A DNA stretch of 64,000 bases from Vibrio ponticus (GCF_009938225.1 NZ_AP019657.1:620001-684000), one strand, 5' to 3'. Numbered from the stretch's first letter, positions 28,710 through 37,777 are shown. Numbers and translations are program-made. Notes: generated from the sequence alone by a model not told the origin.

Positions 28710-30926
28710 ATGAGTTATCTTGCCTTAGCGCGAAAATGGCGACCAACCAAATTTAATGAAGTGGTTGGTCAGACCCACGTATTAACTGCACTAGAGAATG
28801 CTTTAGCGCAGAACCGCTTACACCATGCTTACCTGTTCAGTGGTACGCGAGGGGTAGGTAAAACCACCATTGGGCGTTTGTTTGCCAAGGGTTTGAACTG
28901 TGAAACAGGGATAACCTCGACGCCTTGTGGTCAGTGTGATACTTGTCGTGAGATTGATGAAGGTCGCTTTGTTGACTTACTAGAGATCGATGCGGCCTCG
29001 CGCACCAAAGTGGAAGATACTCGTGAACTGTTAGATAACGTGCAGTACAAACCTGCACGTGGTCGCTTTAAAGTTTATCTAATCGATGAAGTGCACATGC
29101 TTTCGCGTCACAGTTTCAACGCGTTGTTGAAAACGCTTGAAGAGCCGCCTGAGTATGTGAAATTCCTTCTAGCGACGACCGATCCGCAAAAGCTGCCCGT
29201 CACTATTTTATCGCGCTGTTTGCAGTTCCATCTTAAGCCAATCAGTGTTGATGATATTCATCAGCAACTTGAACACGTTTTAAATCATGAAAGCGTGGGT
29301 TTTGAGCAGCGTGCATTAGGCATGATTTCTCATGCCGCTGATGGCAGTATGCGTGATGCTTTGAGCCTGACAGACCAAGCGATTGCTCTGGGTAATGGTC
29401 AGGTTCAAACTGAGCTGGTTAGTCACATGCTTGGTACCTTGGATACTGATCAAGCTTTGCATCTACTCGAAGCGATTGCGTCTAAGCAAGCGCAAACGGC
29501 AATGGATGCGATTTTGCGTTTAGCGCAAAATGGCGTCGAGTGGGATGGTCTACTCAACCAATTGGCGACGCAATTGCACCGCATCGCGATGTACCAAGCT
29601 CTGCCGTCAACATTAGATAAAGCGCAGCCTGATGCCGAAAAAGTGGAATTGCTGAGTCGTTCGCTTTCTCCTGAAGATGTGCAGCTTTACTACCAAATTG
29701 CCTTGAAAGGTCGCCAAGACTTACCGTTTGCCCCATCTCAACGTGTTGGTTTAGAGATGGTTGTTCTGCGTATGATGGCGTTTCGTCCTGCTCCAGCCAG
29801 TGCGAATGTGATTTCTACGCAAAGTGCAGAGCCACAGGTAACGGCTCCAGTAACAGCGGCTCCGGCTCAAACACAAGCGCAAGCAGCGACAACGCCGTCT
29901 GCTAATATGGCAGCACAAACGCGACCATCACTGCCGCCGCAAGTGGCGCCACAGCATGTGACACCACAACCAACGGCTGCTCAACAATCACCTCAGCCGA
30001 TGCAGCAAGCCTCTGTTCAACAAGCTCCTGTTCAACAAACCACTGAACAGCAAACTGCTCGCCCAATGGCGCCTGAGTATGATTTAGCACCACCACCAGA
30101 AGATTATTACGAAGAGTATGACTCAGCGCCAATGCAAGGCTCTACGTCTGCACCAAGTGTACCTGTTCAGCCAGCTGCGCAGCATGAGTCAACTCCGCCA
30201 GCACGCCCATCGATGGCGGGCTTGCGCCACCAATTGCGTTCGCAACGCACAGGTCAAACGCCTGCTGGTGGTAATACGCCAAAAAAGGCTAATGCGACAT
30301 CTGCCGCTAAGAAAGAATCAGTTCTCGATCGTGTAGCACAAAAACACGCGGGTTCTGCGCAGGTGTCGCTGCAAAAGCATGGCTTACCTTCTGTTCCAGT
30401 AACAGAGGAGAAAAAGGATGAGGCCTATCGTTGGACGCCAACCTCTCCGCAAGTCAAGCAAGAGAAAAACGAGCTCACGCCAACGCAAATTAAACAGGCG
30501 CTAGAGCACGAAAAGACACCTGAAATGGCTAAAAAATTGGCTGACGAATCGGTAGAACAAAATGAGTGGGCAGCGTTAATCACTCGTTTGAATACCGCCA
30601 AATTAGTTGAGCAGCTCGCTTTGAACTCGTTTTATGAGAAGAATGGTTCAACCATTTCGTTGACCCTTCGAGCAGAGCAGGCGCACTTAAATACCGATCG
30701 AGCCCAAGCGGAATTGCTAGAGGCATTGAATGGTGAGCTCGGTGAAGAGTGTCACCTGAGTGTCGAAATTGGCGATAAAGGCCAAACGCCGCTAGAGCTG
30801 CGTGATGCGCTCTACCAAGGCAAATTACAACAGGCATTTGACAGTTTAGAACAAGATCCTCATGTACAATTTATAGAGCGACGTTTTTCAGCGGAGCTAG
30901 ATAAAGATAGCGTGAGACCAGTTTAG
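28710..30926 (+). CDS. dnaX: DNA polymerase III subunits tau/gamma
   Basis: DnaX tau organises the replisome: it loads the beta clamp and binds polymerase alpha and DnaB. The 738-residue protein has Walker A GTRGVGKTT (about 45-53), four zinc-ligand Cys in NCETGITSTPCGQCDTC, Walker B LIDEVH and the sensor region with SRCLQFHLK. A Pro/Gln/Ala-rich linker (about 365-500) leads to the tau-specific C-terminal domains. An in-frame slippery heptamer A AAA AAG at 30281-30287 is followed in the -1 frame by GGC TAA, so a gamma of about 527 residues can be made. The protein is longer than E. coli tau (643) because of the linker. Confidence 0.97.
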   Translation: MSYLALARKWRPTKFNEVVGQTHVLTALENALAQNRLHHAYLFSGTRGVGKTTIGRLFAKGLNCETGITSTPCGQCDTCREIDEGRFVDLLEIDAASRTKVEDTRELLDNVQYKPARGRFKVYLIDEVHMLSRHSFNALLKTLEEPPEYVKFLLATTDPQKLPVTILSRCLQFHLKPISVDDIHQQLEHVLNHESVGFEQRALGMISHAADGSMRDALSLTDQAIALGNGQVQTELVSHMLGTLDTDQALHLLEAIASKQAQTAMDAILRLAQNGVEWDGLLNQLATQLHRIAMYQALPSTLDKAQPDAEKVELLSRSLSPEDVQLYYQIALKGRQDLPFAPSQRVGLEMVVLRMMAFRPAPASANVISTQSAEPQVTAPVTAAPAQTQAQAATTPSANMAAQTRPSLPPQVAPQHVTPQPTAAQQSPQPMQQASVQQAPVQQTTEQQTARPMAPEYDLAPPPEDYYEEYDSAPMQGSTSAPSVPVQPAAQHESTPPARPSMAGLRHQLRSQRTGQTPAGGNTPKKANATSAAKKESVLDRVAQKHAGSAQVSLQKHGLPSVPVTEEKKDEAYRWTPTSPQVKQEKNELTPTQIKQALEHEKTPEMAKKLADESVEQNEWAALITRLNTAKLVEQLALNSFYEKNGSTISLTLRAEQAHLNTDRAQAELLEALNGELGEECHLSVEIGDKGQTPLELRDALYQGKLQQAFDSLEQDPHVQFIERRFSAELDKDSVRPV
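30281..30292 (+). other. Programmed -1 ribosomal frameshift site of dnaX
   Basis: A AAA AAG lies in the frame needed for tandem slippage. After the shift the codons are GGC TAA, so the short product ends one residue after the site, exactly the arrangement in E. coli dnaX (GAG TGA there). An upstream GGTGGT could act as a weak internal Shine-Dalgarno; the downstream hairpin is weak by eye. Confidence 0.75.
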
Positions 30927-31030
30927 GGTTGAAAGTAAGCCTTTTGACCCCATTTAAGTATTAAAACCACAAGCAGTTAGTAGAACCTGAATTGAGTAAG
31001 GTTTTGCTAAGCATAACCAGAGAGATAAAC

Positions 31031-31360
31031 ATGTTTGGTAAAGGCGGTATGGGCAACCTGATGAAGCAAGCCCAGCAAATGCAAGAGCGTATGCAAAAGC
31101 TTCAAGAAGAAATCGCAAATATGGAAGTAACTGGCGAGTCAGGTGCTGGCCTAGTTAAAGTGACTATCACTGGTAGCCATAGCGTACGTCGTGTAGAAAT
31201 TGACGAGAGTCTAATGGAAGACGACAAAGAGATGCTTGAAGACCTAATCGCAGCAGCATTTAACGATGCAGCGCGTCGCGTAGAAGAAACGCAAAAAGAA
31301 AAAATGGCGCAAGTGACTGGCGGTATGCAACTACCACCAGGCATGAAAATGCCATTCTAA
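31031..31360 (+). CDS. ybaB: Nucleoid-associated protein YbaB/EbfC family
   Basis: A 109-residue DNA-binding dimer of the YbaB family: [24 protein letters not shown] at the N terminus, then [13 protein letters not shown]. It is usually encoded between dnaX and recR, as here. The start is ATG 31031, which gives the conserved MFGKGGMG and follows GAGAGAT; longer readings add an unrelated 13 residues. Its biological role in nucleoid or recombination functions is not well defined. Confidence 0.96.
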   Translation: MFGKGGMGNLMKQAQQMQERMQKLQEEIANMEVTGESGAGLVKVTITGSHSVRRVEIDESLMEDDKEMLEDLIAAAFNDAARRVEETQKEKMAQVTGGMQLPPGMKMPF

Positions 31361-31377
31361 TCACTGAAGGTTAGTAG

Positions 31378-31977
31378 ATGCGCACCAGTCATATGCTGGA
31401 GCAATTGATGGAGGCCTTACGTTGTCTACCTGGGGTTGGTCCCAAGTCGGCACAACGTATGGCCTTTCATTTGTTACAGCGAGATAGAAAAGGCGGCCTA
31501 CAGTTGGCTGATGCACTAAGCCAAGCGATGACTGAAATTGGTCACTGCAGCGAGTGTCGTACCTTTACTGAAGAAGATATTTGTCATATCTGTACCAATC
31601 ACAAGCGCCAAGAAAACGGTCAGCTTTGTGTGGTCGAAAGCCCTGCTGATATCGCAGCGGTGGAAGCGACAGGTCAATTCTCAGGTCGATACTTTGTTCT
31701 GATGGGGCACTTATCGCCTCTTGATGGCATTGGTCCAAGTGATATCGGCTTAGATGTACTTGATTACCGCCTACGTCGTGGTGATATTCAAGAAGTGATT
31801 CTAGCCACCAACCCAACCGTGGAAGGTGAAGCGACCGCTCACTACATCGCGGAACTGTGCCGAGAGCACCAAGTTGATGCAAGCCGCATCGCGCATGGTG
31901 TCCCTGTAGGTGGAGAGCTCGAGCTAGTCGATGGAACCACGCTGTCCCATTCGCTACTTGGACGCCATAAGCTTTAA
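31378..31977 (+). CDS. recR: Recombination mediator RecR
   Basis: RecR works with RecF and RecO to load RecA on gapped DNA. The 199-residue protein has a helix-hairpin-helix ([17 protein letters not shown]), a C4 zinc finger ([16 protein letters not shown]), a Toprim domain ([12 protein letters not shown]) and the C-terminal ARG-like GVPVGGELE. It ends 17 bp after ybaB in the same operon and is closed by a strong terminator whose A-run overlaps the stop codon. Confidence 0.97.
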   Translation: MRTSHMLEQLMEALRCLPGVGPKSAQRMAFHLLQRDRKGGLQLADALSQAMTEIGHCSECRTFTEEDICHICTNHKRQENGQLCVVESPADIAAVEATGQFSGRYFVLMGHLSPLDGIGPSDIGLDVLDYRLRRGDIQEVILATNPTVEGEATAHYIAELCREHQVDASRIAHGVPVGGELELVDGTTLSHSLLGRHKL

Positions 31978-32003
31978 AAAAACCGCCTCAAGGCGGTTTT
32001 TTT
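31978..32003 (+). terminator. Terminator of apt-dnaX-ybaB-recR
   Basis: AAAAACCGCCT-CA-AGGCGGTTTTTTT, stem with A-run and T-run. It stands directly before the 41-bp repeat array. Confidence 0.92.
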
Positions 32004-32010
32004 GTAGAGC

Positions 32011-32379
32011 GGATGCGGGATGTGGGAACGCTCGGCTGTCGCCTTGCTTACGGATGCGGGATGTGGGAACGCTCGGCTGTCGCCTTGCTTACGGATGCGG
32101 GATGTGGGAACGCTCGGCTGTCGCCTTGCTTACGGATGCGGGATGTGGGAACGCTCGGCTGTCGCCTTGCTTACGGATGCGGGATGTGGGAACGCTCGGC
32201 TGTCGCCTTGCTTACGGATGCGGGATGTGGGAACGCTCGGCTGTTGCCTTGCTTACGGATGCGGGATTTGGGAACGTTCGGCTGTCACCTCACTTACGGA
32301 TACGGGATTTGGGAACGTTCGGCTGTCACCTCACTTACGGATACGGGATGTGGGAACGCTCGGCTGACGCCTCACTCAC
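32011..32379. repeat. Tandem array of nine 41-bp units
   Basis: Units start at 32011, 32052, 32093, 32134, 32175, 32216, 32257, 32298 and 32339. Each begins GGATGCGGGATG or a variant and contains TGGGAACGCTCGGCTGTCGCC. The first six are almost identical; the last three are progressively diverged (GTTCGG, CACCTCACTTAC). The period is not a multiple of three, and all three forward frames stay open through most of the array, so the long frames here are not evidence of genes. Confidence 0.97.
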
Positions 32380-32415
32380 GGGTGTGGAAGCGTAGCGTCA
32401 GAGTGCCTTGTTCTC

Positions 32416-32626
32416 TTTCCGTAGCGCAGCGTTCCCGAGTCCGTAGCGTCAGCGTTCCATCTTATCTTTCCGTAGCGCAGCGTTCCCGAGTCCGTAGCGT
32501 CAGCGTTCCATCTTATCTTTCCGTAGCGAAGCGTTCCCGAGTCCGTAGCGTCAGCGTTCCATCTTATCTTTCCGTAGCGAAGCGTTCCCAAATCCGTAGC
32601 GCTAGCGTTCCGTAGCAACGCGTTCC
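32416..32626. repeat. Tandem array of 51-bp units, opposite polarity
   Basis: Units start at 32416, 32467, 32518 and 32569 (the last one diverged). Each contains TCCGTAGCGAAGCGTTCCC or the GCGCAGCG variant, then GAGTCCGTAGCGTCAGCG. TCCGTAGCGAAGCGTTCCC is the exact reverse complement of the 19-mer found at 15720 and 24855, and AGCGTTCCC is the reverse complement of the GGGAACGCT core of the 41-bp array. The two arrays thus face each other. Confidence 0.95.
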
Positions 32627-32628
32627 CT

Positions 32629-33321
32629 TTACCCTTCTTCCCCCGCAATCATCTTGTAAGCTAATGCGCCTAAAGCCGCGCCAATGATAGGTGCGACCCA
32701 AAATAGCCATAACTGACTGACAGCCCAATCGCCTACGAATACAGCCACGCCAGTACTGCGAGCTGGGTTGACCGAGGTATTAGTCACCGGAATAGAAATT
32801 AGATGGATCAGGGTTAAGCATAGCCCGATCGCCAGTGGTGCAAAGCCTTGCGGCGCACGTGAGTCAGTTGAGCCCATGATGACGAGCAGAAACATCATTG
32901 TCATGACAATTTCGCACACCAAAGCCGCGACCAGTGAGTATTGACCTGGCGAGTGTTCGCCATAGCCATTTGCCGCAAATCCAGAGGCGGGCACATCAAA
33001 ACCAGCTTGCCCTGTGGCGATGACATAAAGAATACCACCTGCAATAATGCCGCCAATGACCTGCGCGATGATATAAGGCAAGACATCTTTGGCAGCAAAG
33101 CGACCACCAACCCACAATCCAACGGTAATCGCTGGGTTTAAATGGCAACCAGATATATGACCGATCGCGTACGCCATAGTGACTACCGTCAAACCAAAGG
33201 CCAGTGAAACCCCCAGTAAGCCAATGCCTACATCAGGAAATCCAGCGGCGAGTACGGCACTACCACAGCCTCCTAAAACTAACCAAAAAGTGCCAAATGT
33301 TTCTGCAAGAAGTTTATTCAT
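32629..33321 (-). CDS. aqpZ: Aquaporin Z
   Basis: AqpZ is a water channel. The 230-residue protein has six membrane helices and both half-membrane loops: HLNPAITVG (about 62-70) and NPARSTGVA (about 184-192). The stretch [20 protein letters not shown] matches AqpZ closely, including the water-selective pore residues. Its C terminus and stop codon lie at the very edge of the 51-bp repeat array. It is divergent from ridA. Confidence 0.96.
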   Translation of the reverse strand: MNKLLAETFGTFWLVLGGCGSAVLAAGFPDVGIGLLGVSLAFGLTVVTMAYAIGHISGCHLNPAITVGLWVGGRFAAKDVLPYIIAQVIGGIIAGGILYVIATGQAGFDVPASGFAANGYGEHSPGQYSLVAALVCEIVMTMMFLLVIMGSTDSRAPQGFAPLAIGLCLTLIHLISIPVTNTSVNPARSTGVAVFVGDWAVSQLWLFWVAPIIGAALGALAYKMIAGEEG

Positions 33322-33624
33322 AGTGACAGGATCCTCTGTAAGAGTACCTGCTGAACATAGTCAAGGAATGTCACTTTTGCCTAATTTGCTTGCCTCGGTT
33401 TTGCTTCTATCAGAGACGTTTTATTAAAAACTCGCATTAATTTGAATTTTTTGTGGGGATTGGAATCAGAAATATTTGAGGATTTTTAGGTTATAACGCG
33501 ATTTTTCATCAAAATGTGATCCAATTCGGTTGTTTTAATCATATTTTGTTGAGAGTATAGCCCCGTGATAAGTTGTTTCTCAAAACAATTTGATTAAAAA
33601 AATAAAATATATATGAGGAAAATC
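33322..33624. promoter_or_regulatory. Divergent aqpZ / ridA control region
   Basis: 303 bp, AT-rich. A perfect inverted repeat TTGTTT-CTCA-AAACAA is at 33573-33588, 36 bp before the ridA start, and could be an operator. A half CRP-like TGTGATC is seen further upstream. No further structure stands out. Confidence 0.45.
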
Positions 33625-34005
33625 ATGAAAAAAGTGATCAGCGCGGAACAAGCTCCAGCAGCGATTGGCCCATACTCACACGGTACTTCTTGTGGCGATA
33701 TGATCTTTACTTCTGGTCAGCTACCTGTAGATGGCGCGACTGGTAAAGTAGTTGAAGGTGGTATCACTGAGCAGAGCGTTCAATCACTAACAAACCTTAA
33801 GCTTGTTCTAGAAGCAGGCGGCGGTAGCATCGACACAGTTCTTAAAACAACTTGTTACCTAGCAAATATTTCTGACTTCGCTGAGTTCAACAAAGTGTAC
33901 GCAGATTTCTTTAAAACTGACTGCCCAGCTCGTAGCTGTTTCGCAGTTAAAGATCTGCCACTAGGCGTTCTTATTGAAGTTGAAGCGATTGCTCACAAAC
34001 TATAA
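33625..34005 (+). CDS. ridA: RidA-family enamine/imine deaminase
   Basis: RidA hydrolyses reactive enamines and imines such as 2-aminoacrylate made by PLP dehydratases. The 126-residue protein has the family stretches APAAIGPYSHG, SGQLPVDGATG, and the active-site Arg in DCPARSCFAVKDLPLG. ATG 33625 follows GAGGAAA; an earlier ATG (33613) overlaps that Shine-Dalgarno. It stands alone or with the YheO-type regulator 312 bp downstream. Confidence 0.95.
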   Translation: MKKVISAEQAPAAIGPYSHGTSCGDMIFTSGQLPVDGATGKVVEGGITEQSVQSLTNLKLVLEAGGGSIDTVLKTTCYLANISDFAEFNKVYADFFKTDCPARSCFAVKDLPLGVLIEVEAIAHKL

Positions 34006-34317
34006 TTGTTAATCACAATTCGCTTCGGTGAAATCACTGTCCACTAAAGGGTAATTTGGCAGCAATAGAATGATTCCCTCGTACATAGATACGCGCTATG
34101 TATCAGCTATCGAGTTTTTAAGGATTGAAAATGAGATAGCGCTTGCTGCAACTTCTAGAGGAAAGTGAGAGTCATCAACAACCTTGGTTATTTTATCAAG
34201 GTATAGTAAGCGAAGAGTTACACATTATGGTGAGCTTGGGCTTGACTACATGATTCATTACAGCCGATTGCTGGAGTCTGTTTTCAAGCCCCATTTATTT
34301 TAGCTAAGGTAAGTACA
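34006..34317 (+). other. Long leader/intergenic region with inverted repeats
   Basis: The 312-bp stretch holds several complementary segments: TACATA / TATGTA at about 34082-34102, GCGCTAT / ATAGCGC (about 45 bp apart), ACCTTG / CAAGGT (about 34180-34200), and GGGCTTGA / TCAAGCCC bracketing the region just before the next gene. There is no T-run that would make a terminator. It may be a structured 5' leader. Two short frames (32 and 17 codons) inside lack ribosome binding sites. Confidence 0.4.
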
Positions 34318-34974
34318 TTGGAAATTAAAAAACTGACCAAAAGTGATTTAGATATCCTTCACTCGATGAAAAACGTGGTTGATGGAATTGCTCGCATGTA
34401 TGGCGAACATACCGAAGTCGTGCTCCACAGCTTAGATGCCGAATCTCCGGCTATCATAAAAATCGCGAACGGCCATGTGACAGAACGAGGCGAAGGTGCG
34501 CCAATTACTAACTTAGCTTTAATGAAACTAAAAGAGGGCAAAGATGTTTCTGATTCGTATTTGACTAAAACTCAATGCGGCAAGACATTGCACTCTATTA
34601 CAACCATCGTTAGAAACCCAAAAAATAAGCCGATCGGTCTGTTGTGTATTAACGTTGATATGGATGCACCTATTCAGTCATTTCTAAAAACGTTATTGCC
34701 ACCTCGTACCGATAATGAATTGGAGATCACATCGCCTGAGACTTTTGCCAGAAACATTGATGAGACGATTGAAAGTACCATCGATTCGGTGCAAACCGAA
34801 GTTTGGCAAAATGAAGCGATTGCCCCTTCAAAACGTAATCGAGAGGTTGTGACACGCTTACATGGTTTGGGCGTATTTAAAATTAAAGATGCGGTGCTGA
34901 TGGTTGCAAATCAATTGGGTATTTCGCGAGATACGATTTACCTATACCTACGTGAATTGGGTAACAATGGATAG
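34318..34974 (+). CDS. YheO/DauR-family transcriptional regulator
   Basis: The 218-residue protein has an N-terminal YheO-type PAS domain (about 15-125, with YGEHTEVVLHSL and KPIGLLCINVD) and a C-terminal helix-turn-helix (about 170-215, FKIKDAVLMVANQLGISRDTIYLYLREL). E. coli relatives respond to amino acids or other small molecules. The start is TTG 34318, preceded by AAGGTAAG. The ridA gene upstream is on the same strand, which suggests but does not prove a shared role in amino acid or imine metabolism. Confidence 0.87.
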   Translation: MEIKKLTKSDLDILHSMKNVVDGIARMYGEHTEVVLHSLDAESPAIIKIANGHVTERGEGAPITNLALMKLKEGKDVSDSYLTKTQCGKTLHSITTIVRNPKNKPIGLLCINVDMDAPIQSFLKTLLPPRTDNELEITSPETFARNIDETIESTIDSVQTEVWQNEAIAPSKRNREVVTRLHGLGVFKIKDAVLMVANQLGISRDTIYLYLRELGNNG

Positions 34975-35035
34975 TGTTCTTTGACGGTATCCTATTAAAC
35001 CGATAATTTTTACATCGGTAAAATAAGCACAAACA

Positions 35036-35057
35036 ATCGCCTTTCGGGGCGATTTTT
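35036..35057 (+). terminator. Terminator after the YheO-type gene
   Basis: ATCGCC / GGCGAT stem with a TTTCGG loop and five T. A second hairpin, ACCGAT / ATCGGT, precedes it at 34999-35019. Confidence 0.8.
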
Positions 35058-35121
35058 GTTTCTGATCGCGCGACAAAGGTTGATCAAGAGCCTAGTTTGT
35101 TATCACTAGACTCCTAAGTTA

Positions 35122-35823
35122 TTAACCTCGTTTTAGATAGTGTCTGTATGAGGTTGAACCTGGTTTAGAGGTGATTTTGGTGTATTCAAATACGCGACCA
35201 TCTTTCAGAATACCCGTAGATAAAATACACATCAGTGGTTTATTCGCGTCGACTTGCAATGTTTCACACATATGTTCATCGGGCATGATGGCTTCAAAGT
35301 CTTGGTAAGCACCATCAATTTCAAACCCCAGCTCCTGCTCTAGATAGCTGTATTTAGAGTCCTCCAAAGACATCACATTCATTTTCGGATACATCGCCGC
35401 AGGCATGTAAGAGTCTTCATAGACGCAAGGTACGCCGTTAACTAATTTAAAGCGACGGATAAAGTAGACCTTTTCATCCATATCGATCTTTAGGATCTCG
35501 GCTAAGTCTTCATCTGGATCAATCAACGAAAATTCGCAAATTTTATATTCCAGTTTAATCGCAGGGTCACCGACATATTCTTTGGTACTTTTTAGCGCCA
35601 GCATAGAGCTAATCATGGTTTTACCGATAATCGTTGTACCGGCGCCTTGGCGCTTTTCGACCATGCCAAGTGCCACTAACTCATCGATAGCCTTACGAAT
35701 AGTAATTCTGCTTACGGAGTAATGCGCGATTAACTCTTTTTCAGTTGGTAACGTATCACCAATTGAGAATTCTTCTGAATCGATGCGAGAACGTAAATCT
35801 TGCATCACCTTCTTATAAAGCAT
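35122..35823 (-). CDS. GntR/UTRA-family regulator of alpha-glucoside cassette 1
   Basis: The 233-residue protein has an N-terminal GntR winged helix (about 1-68, LPTEKELIAHYSVSRITIRKAI) and a C-terminal UTRA ligand domain (about 85-230). UTRA regulators of this kind usually bind a phosphorylated sugar. It is divergent from the PTS permease gene and is an obvious paralogue of the regulator at 42163, with the same MLYKKV start and SRITIRKA-DELV core. It probably represses cassette 1 until a 6-phospho-alpha-glucoside accumulates (inferred). Confidence 0.9.
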   Translation of the reverse strand: MLYKKVMQDLRSRIDSEEFSIGDTLPTEKELIAHYSVSRITIRKAIDELVALGMVEKRQGAGTTIIGKTMISSMLALKSTKEYVGDPAIKLEYKICEFSLIDPDEDLAEILKIDMDEKVYFIRRFKLVNGVPCVYEDSYMPAAMYPKMNVMSLEDSKYSYLEQELGFEIDGAYQDFEAIMPDEHMCETLQVDANKPLMCILSTGILKDGRVFEYTKITSKPGSTSYRHYLKRG

Positions 35824-35881
35824 ATTGCACCTCTCTTAAGAGTCCAAATCTAGCACGTTTTAATGGTACAAATCAATAACC

Positions 35882-35897
35882 TTTGAGCTCTATCACA
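35882..35897. promoter_or_regulatory. CRP-like site in the cassette 1 control region
   Basis: TTTGAGCTCTATCACA matches TGTGA-N6-TCACA at 9 of 10 positions. Catabolite control would be expected for a PTS sugar operon; this site is inferred by eye. Confidence 0.45.
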
Positions 35898-36009
35898 CAT
35901 TTAAATTAGAGGTTTAAAGTAAGAATGCGATTAATTGTTATTCATTGGTGCTAAATATTGAGCAAAATCTCAAAATACATCTCTTATTTGTCATTGATCA
36001 CGTTTAACA

Positions 36010-36029
36010 TATCTTATATTTGTCATATC
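36010..36029. promoter_or_regulatory. Operator-like sequence before cassette 1 permease
   Basis: TATCTTATATTTGTCATATC shares the 12-mer TATCTTATATTT with the region upstream of the second regulator (42119-42130). A related CTCTTATTTGTCATTGATC lies about 30 bp upstream. A candidate site for the GntR/UTRA regulators. Confidence 0.45.
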
Positions 36030-36109
36030 TGTTTTGTGGGAGTAATTTAAACCTTGTCGAAAGACGGAACACTCTGAAAAAGATATATAACAAATTAAGG
36101 ACCCTGCCC

Positions 36110-37732
36110 ATGTTGAGTGCGATACAACGATTAGGCGGAGCAATGTTCACACCGGTCTTGCTGTTCCCGTTTGTTGGGATATTAGTCGGATTGACCATTG
36201 TTCTTAAAAACCCGATTTTTGTTGGCGATCTAGCTGATAAAAACGGTCTGTATTATCAAGTGTTACAAGTCATAGAAGAGGGAGGCTGGACCATCTTCCG
36301 CAATATGGCGCTTTTATTCGCAGTTGGCTTGCCAATTGGCTTAGCAAAAACAGCTCACGCTCGCGCAGTTATGGTGGTCATGGTTTCTTACTTAACCTTT
36401 AACTACTTTGTTGGTGCGATGGGTGGCTTCTGGGGTGAATTCTTTGGTGTGGATTTCTCACAACCGATTGGCGGCACGTCAGGTCTCACTGAAATTGCAG
36501 GTATCAAGACCATAGATACTGGTATTTTTGGTGCAATTATCATCTCAGGTCTAGTGACTTGGATTCACAACCGTACATTTGAAAAGCAGCTACCGGCTTA
36601 CCTAGGTATTTTCCAAGGTGCCTCGTTTGTCGCGATGATCTCTTTCTTTGCCATGCTGCCAGCGGCTTGGTTAACCCTTTATGTATGGCCTTCGATTCAA
36701 CACGGTATTTTAGGTTTACAAACATTTTTCGTCGAATCTGGTGCGTTTGGTGTGTGGCTATTTACTGCACTAGAACGAATCTTGATCCCAACAGGTCTGC
36801 ATCACTTTATTTATACCCCGTTCCAGTTTGGCAACGTAGTGACGCCTAATGGTATTACGGTTGATTGGTTCACTAACTTAGAAGCGTTTACTCAATCAAG
36901 TCAAAGTATGAAGGAACTGTTCCCGGCTGGTGGTTTCTCTCTCCACGGTAACTCAAAAGTATTTGGCTGTGCAGGTATCGCCTTAGCAATGTACCACACC
37001 GCAAAACCAGAAAACCGTAAAAAGGTCGCTGCTCTACTGATTCCTGCGACGTTTACTGCAGTGTTAGTGGGTATTACCGAGCCACTTGAATTTACCTTCC
37101 TATTTATTGCGCCTTGGTTATTTGCCATTCATGCAGTACTAGCAGGCACGATGGCTATGGTGATGTACAGCTTTGGCGTAGTCGGCAACATGGGTGGTGG
37201 TTTAATCGAATTCGTGACAGGTAACTGGATTCCACTACTGGGTAACCACACCAGTATGGTGGTGACGCAAATCGCGATTGGTCTATGTTTCACCGTGATT
37301 TACTACGTCGTATTCAAGTTCTTGATCATCAAGTTTGATGTGCCAATTGCTGGTCGTGGTGATGCGGAAATGAAACTTCACACTAAAGACGATTTCAACA
37401 AGAAACACGGTATTACACCAAAAGGTGCACAAGTTAGCCCACTGCAAATCCAAGCAGTAGAGACAATCGAGGGATTGGGTGGTGTAGAAAATATCGCTGA
37501 CTTGAGCAACTGTGCAACGCGACTACGTGTCACGGTGAAAGACCCAGCCAAGGTTGAATCAGCAGAATACTTTATGAGTACTGGCGCAGTGAACTTAGTG
37601 AAAAACGGCAACGCAGTGCAAGTAATCATTGGCTTAAGCGTCCCGCAATTGCGTGAAGAATGCGAAAAGATAGTGGACGTTTATAAAACAGAACAACAAA
37701 TGGATGAGCTAACACCGAGTCCGGCTAGTTAA
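36110..37732 (+). CDS. aglA: PTS alpha-glucoside-type EIICB permease (AglA-like), cassette 1
   Basis: The 540-residue protein imports and phosphorylates a sugar. It has an EIIC domain (about 1-430, about ten hydrophobic segments, LLIPATFTAVLVGITEPLEFTF) and an EIIB domain (about 455-535) with the phosphorylated Cys in NCATRLRV. The start MLSAIQRLGGAMFTPVLLF and the overall text are close to Klebsiella AglA, which transports sucrose isomers and other alpha-glucosides. No EIIA domain is present. ATG 36110 has AAGGA eight bases upstream. Followed by the GH4 hydrolase. The exact sugar is unknown. Confidence 0.9.
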   Translation: MLSAIQRLGGAMFTPVLLFPFVGILVGLTIVLKNPIFVGDLADKNGLYYQVLQVIEEGGWTIFRNMALLFAVGLPIGLAKTAHARAVMVVMVSYLTFNYFVGAMGGFWGEFFGVDFSQPIGGTSGLTEIAGIKTIDTGIFGAIIISGLVTWIHNRTFEKQLPAYLGIFQGASFVAMISFFAMLPAAWLTLYVWPSIQHGILGLQTFFVESGAFGVWLFTALERILIPTGLHHFIYTPFQFGNVVTPNGITVDWFTNLEAFTQSSQSMKELFPAGGFSLHGNSKVFGCAGIALAMYHTAKPENRKKVAALLIPATFTAVLVGITEPLEFTFLFIAPWLFAIHAVLAGTMAMVMYSFGVVGNMGGGLIEFVTGNWIPLLGNHTSMVVTQIAIGLCFTVIYYVVFKFLIIKFDVPIAGRGDAEMKLHTKDDFNKKHGITPKGAQVSPLQIQAVETIEGLGGVENIADLSNCATRLRVTVKDPAKVESAEYFMSTGAVNLVKNGNAVQVIIGLSVPQLREECEKIVDVYKTEQQMDELTPSPAS

Positions 37733-37777
37733 AACAAACAACAAAATTTACCAACTTTATTTTCAACAATTATCGAA

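Noticed and set aside
32011..32379. CRISPR array
   Set aside because: The units are directly abutting with no variable spacers, and no cas genes are in the window.
32011..32615. Long forward ORFs (115-200 codons) through the repeat arrays
   Set aside because: The 41-bp unit has no stop in most frames, so all three frames are open; there is no ribosome binding site and the peptide is only the repeat read in turn.
34070..34168. 32-codon frame in the leader before the YheO-type gene
   Set aside because: No Shine-Dalgarno before the ATG and no recognisable peptide; kept only as part of the leader description.
34250..34303. 17-codon frame just before the YheO-type gene, possible leader peptide
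   Set aside because: No ribosome binding site and no run of a single amino acid that would suggest attenuation.
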